Part shown: positions 42,268 through 43,794 of the stretch, piece by piece | How the letters are laid out: the number at the start of each line of letters is the position of its first letter | Numbering within the stretch: position 1 is the stretch's first letter | Assembly: GCA_934119955.1 (NCBI GenBank) | Contig: CAKOSZ010000010.1 | Location: forward strand, 1 to 43,794 | Source of the DNA: an uncultured Bacilli bacterium | GTDB taxonomy: Bacteria > Bacillota_I > Bacilli_A > RF39 > UBA660 | DNA: 43,794 nucleotides | Reading direction: 5' to 3' | Translations under genes and position numbers: made by a program | The notes under the pieces: generated by a model | Told to the model about the DNA's origin: nothing | The model's database searches: none | Seen by the model: the letters and a program-made list of their open reading frames with translations, nothing else

Positions 42268-43722
42268 TTATTTTAATTTATTTCTTTTATAACCATATAA
42301 TCCAACCGCAGCTATTCCAATTATTGAAAGAATAGATGTTGCAATATAAAGTGCAATGTTATCTCCTGTTTTTGGATTCTCTATTATATTTGTATTTAAT
42401 GATTTTTCTGTTGCTACTATTCCATAATGACTTAAATGAGTTGTTTCAAATACTATATATCCATCTTCTATTGTTGCTGGTATAGTTTCTTGTATTTGGT
42501 TATCTTTAATATAAACTACTTCATATTTTTTATAACCTTTTAAATCTTCTGGTAAAGCAATTCTTATTTTCATTTTAGTATCATTAATTTCAACTATGTG
42601 TCCATTTTCTAATACATTAATATCAACTACATACTTAACATTTTTATCAGCAAGTTCTTTTTTAACTTCAACTTTTTTAGTATCTAATACATAATCTTTG
42701 CTAATTCCTTTATCAAATATGATACTAGCCTTTACTTCACCATCATTTTTGATTTCTTTATTTTTAGTCCAAGAAGCATATAAAGTTATATTTTTATATC
42801 TTTCATAACCATTTTCTTCTTTTATTTTGGTATCTTTTTCAAATTCTTTGTCTGTTTTTTCATCTATATCCCAAAATCTCCAGTAAACATAATTATAATT
42901 TTCTCCACTTCCGTCTTTTTTAGTATTCCAACCATTAAAGGTATAACCATCTCTTACTGGAATATATGGTAAAAGTGACATAGTTGTTCCAGAATTTCCT
43001 CCACCTATATAGTCATAACTATTAAACTCTTTGCCATCTATTTTACCACCATTAGCATTTAGTTTTAGTACAATTCCATCACCATTAAAAGTGTCTTGAG
43101 TATATGTAGCAGTTATTTCTATACAATCACGGTTAGCAAAATAACTAGCATCAATTGAAGTTACAATTTTGCCATCTAACTCCCATCCATTAAATGTAAA
43201 TCCTTCTCTAACAGGTATATATTTAGTTAAATTAACTGTTTCAAATTCAGTACTTTTACTTGTTAATTTCATAATACTTTGTCCATTTACTTTACCTGCA
43301 AATGGGTCAAGTGTTAAATAATATGTACCTGTTCCTTGTAATAATTTATCAGAAAATCTTGCATAAAGTGTAAGACCATTAGTATATGTTTCAGCGGCAT
43401 CACTCCAGCTAAAATCAGATATTGCTATATCATCACTAACTTTTTCACCACCTGCTTTTTCCCAATGCGAGAATTCATTTTTACCATTGAATGGTACTAT
43501 TCCTATTGTTAATTCAGATAATTTAACTGTTGTTTCTTCTTCTGCAACATTAAATCTTATAACTTTTTGTTCTTTACCATCAATACTAGCATTTTCTGCT
43601 GTGCTAGTTAATATTAATGTATATTTACCATCGTCACTAATAGTTAAAGCATCAACTGTTGTTATTCCTAAAACACTAACTACTGCTATTAACATCATAA
43701 ATAATGTCTTTTTTAAATTCAT
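42268..43722 (-). CDS. Sortase-anchored surface protein with InlB-type repeats
   Basis: 484 residues. Signal peptide (KKTLFMMLIAVVSVLGITTVDA), then at least three Listeria-Bacteroides (InlB B) repeats recognised by VREGFTFNGWELDG, VRDGYTFNGWNTKKDGSG and ITLYASWTKN. A beta-rich stalk with ATIEDGYIVFETTHLSHYG follows, then a wall-sorting signal: NPKTGD, a hydrophobic helix and the tail GYKRNKLK. NPKTG is the variant used by class-specific sortases in many gut Firmicutes; no sortase is in the window. The start has TAGGAGAAG before the ATG. It probably mediates adhesion. Confidence 0.88.
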   Translation of the reverse strand: MNLKKTLFMMLIAVVSVLGITTVDALTISDDGKYTLILTSTAENASIDGKEQKVIRFNVAEEETTVKLSELTIGIVPFNGKNEFSHWEKAGGEKVSDDIAISDFSWSDAAETYTNGLTLYARFSDKLLQGTGTYYLTLDPFAGKVNGQSIMKLTSKSTEFETVNLTKYIPVREGFTFNGWELDGKIVTSIDASYFANRDCIEITATYTQDTFNGDGIVLKLNANGGKIDGKEFNSYDYIGGGNSGTTMSLLPYIPVRDGYTFNGWNTKKDGSGENYNYVYWRFWDIDEKTDKEFEKDTKIKEENGYERYKNITLYASWTKNKEIKNDGEVKASIIFDKGISKDYVLDTKKVEVKKELADKNVKYVVDINVLENGHIVEINDTKMKIRIALPEDLKGYKKYEVVYIKDNQIQETIPATIEDGYIVFETTHLSHYGIVATEKSLNTNIIENPKTGDNIALYIATSILSIIGIAAVGLYGYKRNKLK

Positions 43723-43794
43723 ATTCTTTCTTCTCCTAACTTTATTTGATTTTTTTATTATTAATCTTTATAGTCATAACAATTTTTTAATATA

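Overview
The window looks like chromosome of an AT-rich, low-GC Gram-positive bacterium (Bacillota), probably an uncultured gut lineage of Bacilli related to RF39/Erysipelotrichia-type genomes. This lineage guess is inference. It rests on very AT-rich codon use, strong AGGAGG or GGTGAT ribosome sites, rubrerythrin/PerR oxidative defence, a SipW/TasA-type surface locus, an NPKTG sorting signal, and the housekeeping genes ndk, der and obg. TGA ends several genes (ylbJ-like, istB) and Trp is TGG, so the mycoplasma code is not used. Orthologues of sporulation proteins (YlbJ-like, SpoVIF-like) suggest a spore-forming lineage or ancestry.

Layout. 1-808: a flavin-reductase-like gene cut by the window edge, and ndk. 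853-1890: a frameshifted Flp-type pilin, a small Xre regulator and a candidate structured small RNA. 1924-6963: a two-component system and an FtsX-type ABC transporter whose permease has an in-frame stop at codon 58. 7023-8158: a second candidate structured RNA, then perR-rbr with a 7-1-7 operator. 8212-11057: an MMPL/RND transporter divergent from its likely TetR repressor, with a 15-bp inverted repeat between them. 11095-15401: a SipW-type signal peptidase operon with two substrates (one TasA-like) and a DUF5305-like partner. 15621-17623: remnants of IS200 and IS21 elements with a 104-bp palindrome at the junction.

17640-24231: a Big2 surface protein, a lipid kinase, a SpoVIF-like protein, der, and a VanY peptidase fused to a pilin-like membrane segment. 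24247-30685: lysozyme-like, flavodoxin-like, YlbL-like protease, YlbJ-like, a prepilin-like protein, obg and a HAD phosphatase. 30792-35450: a tandem ClpX-like ATPase that keeps a ClpP-type IGF loop, a thioredoxin-fold gene without a normal start, and a VanW protein. 35588-41130: a tightly coupled five-gene operon built round a radical SAM/SPASM enzyme and a small protein ending in 15 Asn residues. 41254-43722: a truncated ABC ATPase, an unknown helical protein and a sortase-anchored InlB-repeat protein.

Two things stand out. First, the radical SAM operon looks like a peptide- or protein-maturation system with membrane zinc-ribbon partners. Second, a near-palindrome (consensus TACYGAWWTCRGTA) sits about 18-21 bp upstream of five -10 elements, four of them TGN-extended TATAAT-like boxes. 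These serve the pilin, both candidate small RNAs, perR and the TasA operon, which suggests one small regulon; the neighbouring Xre protein is a possible but unproven regulator.
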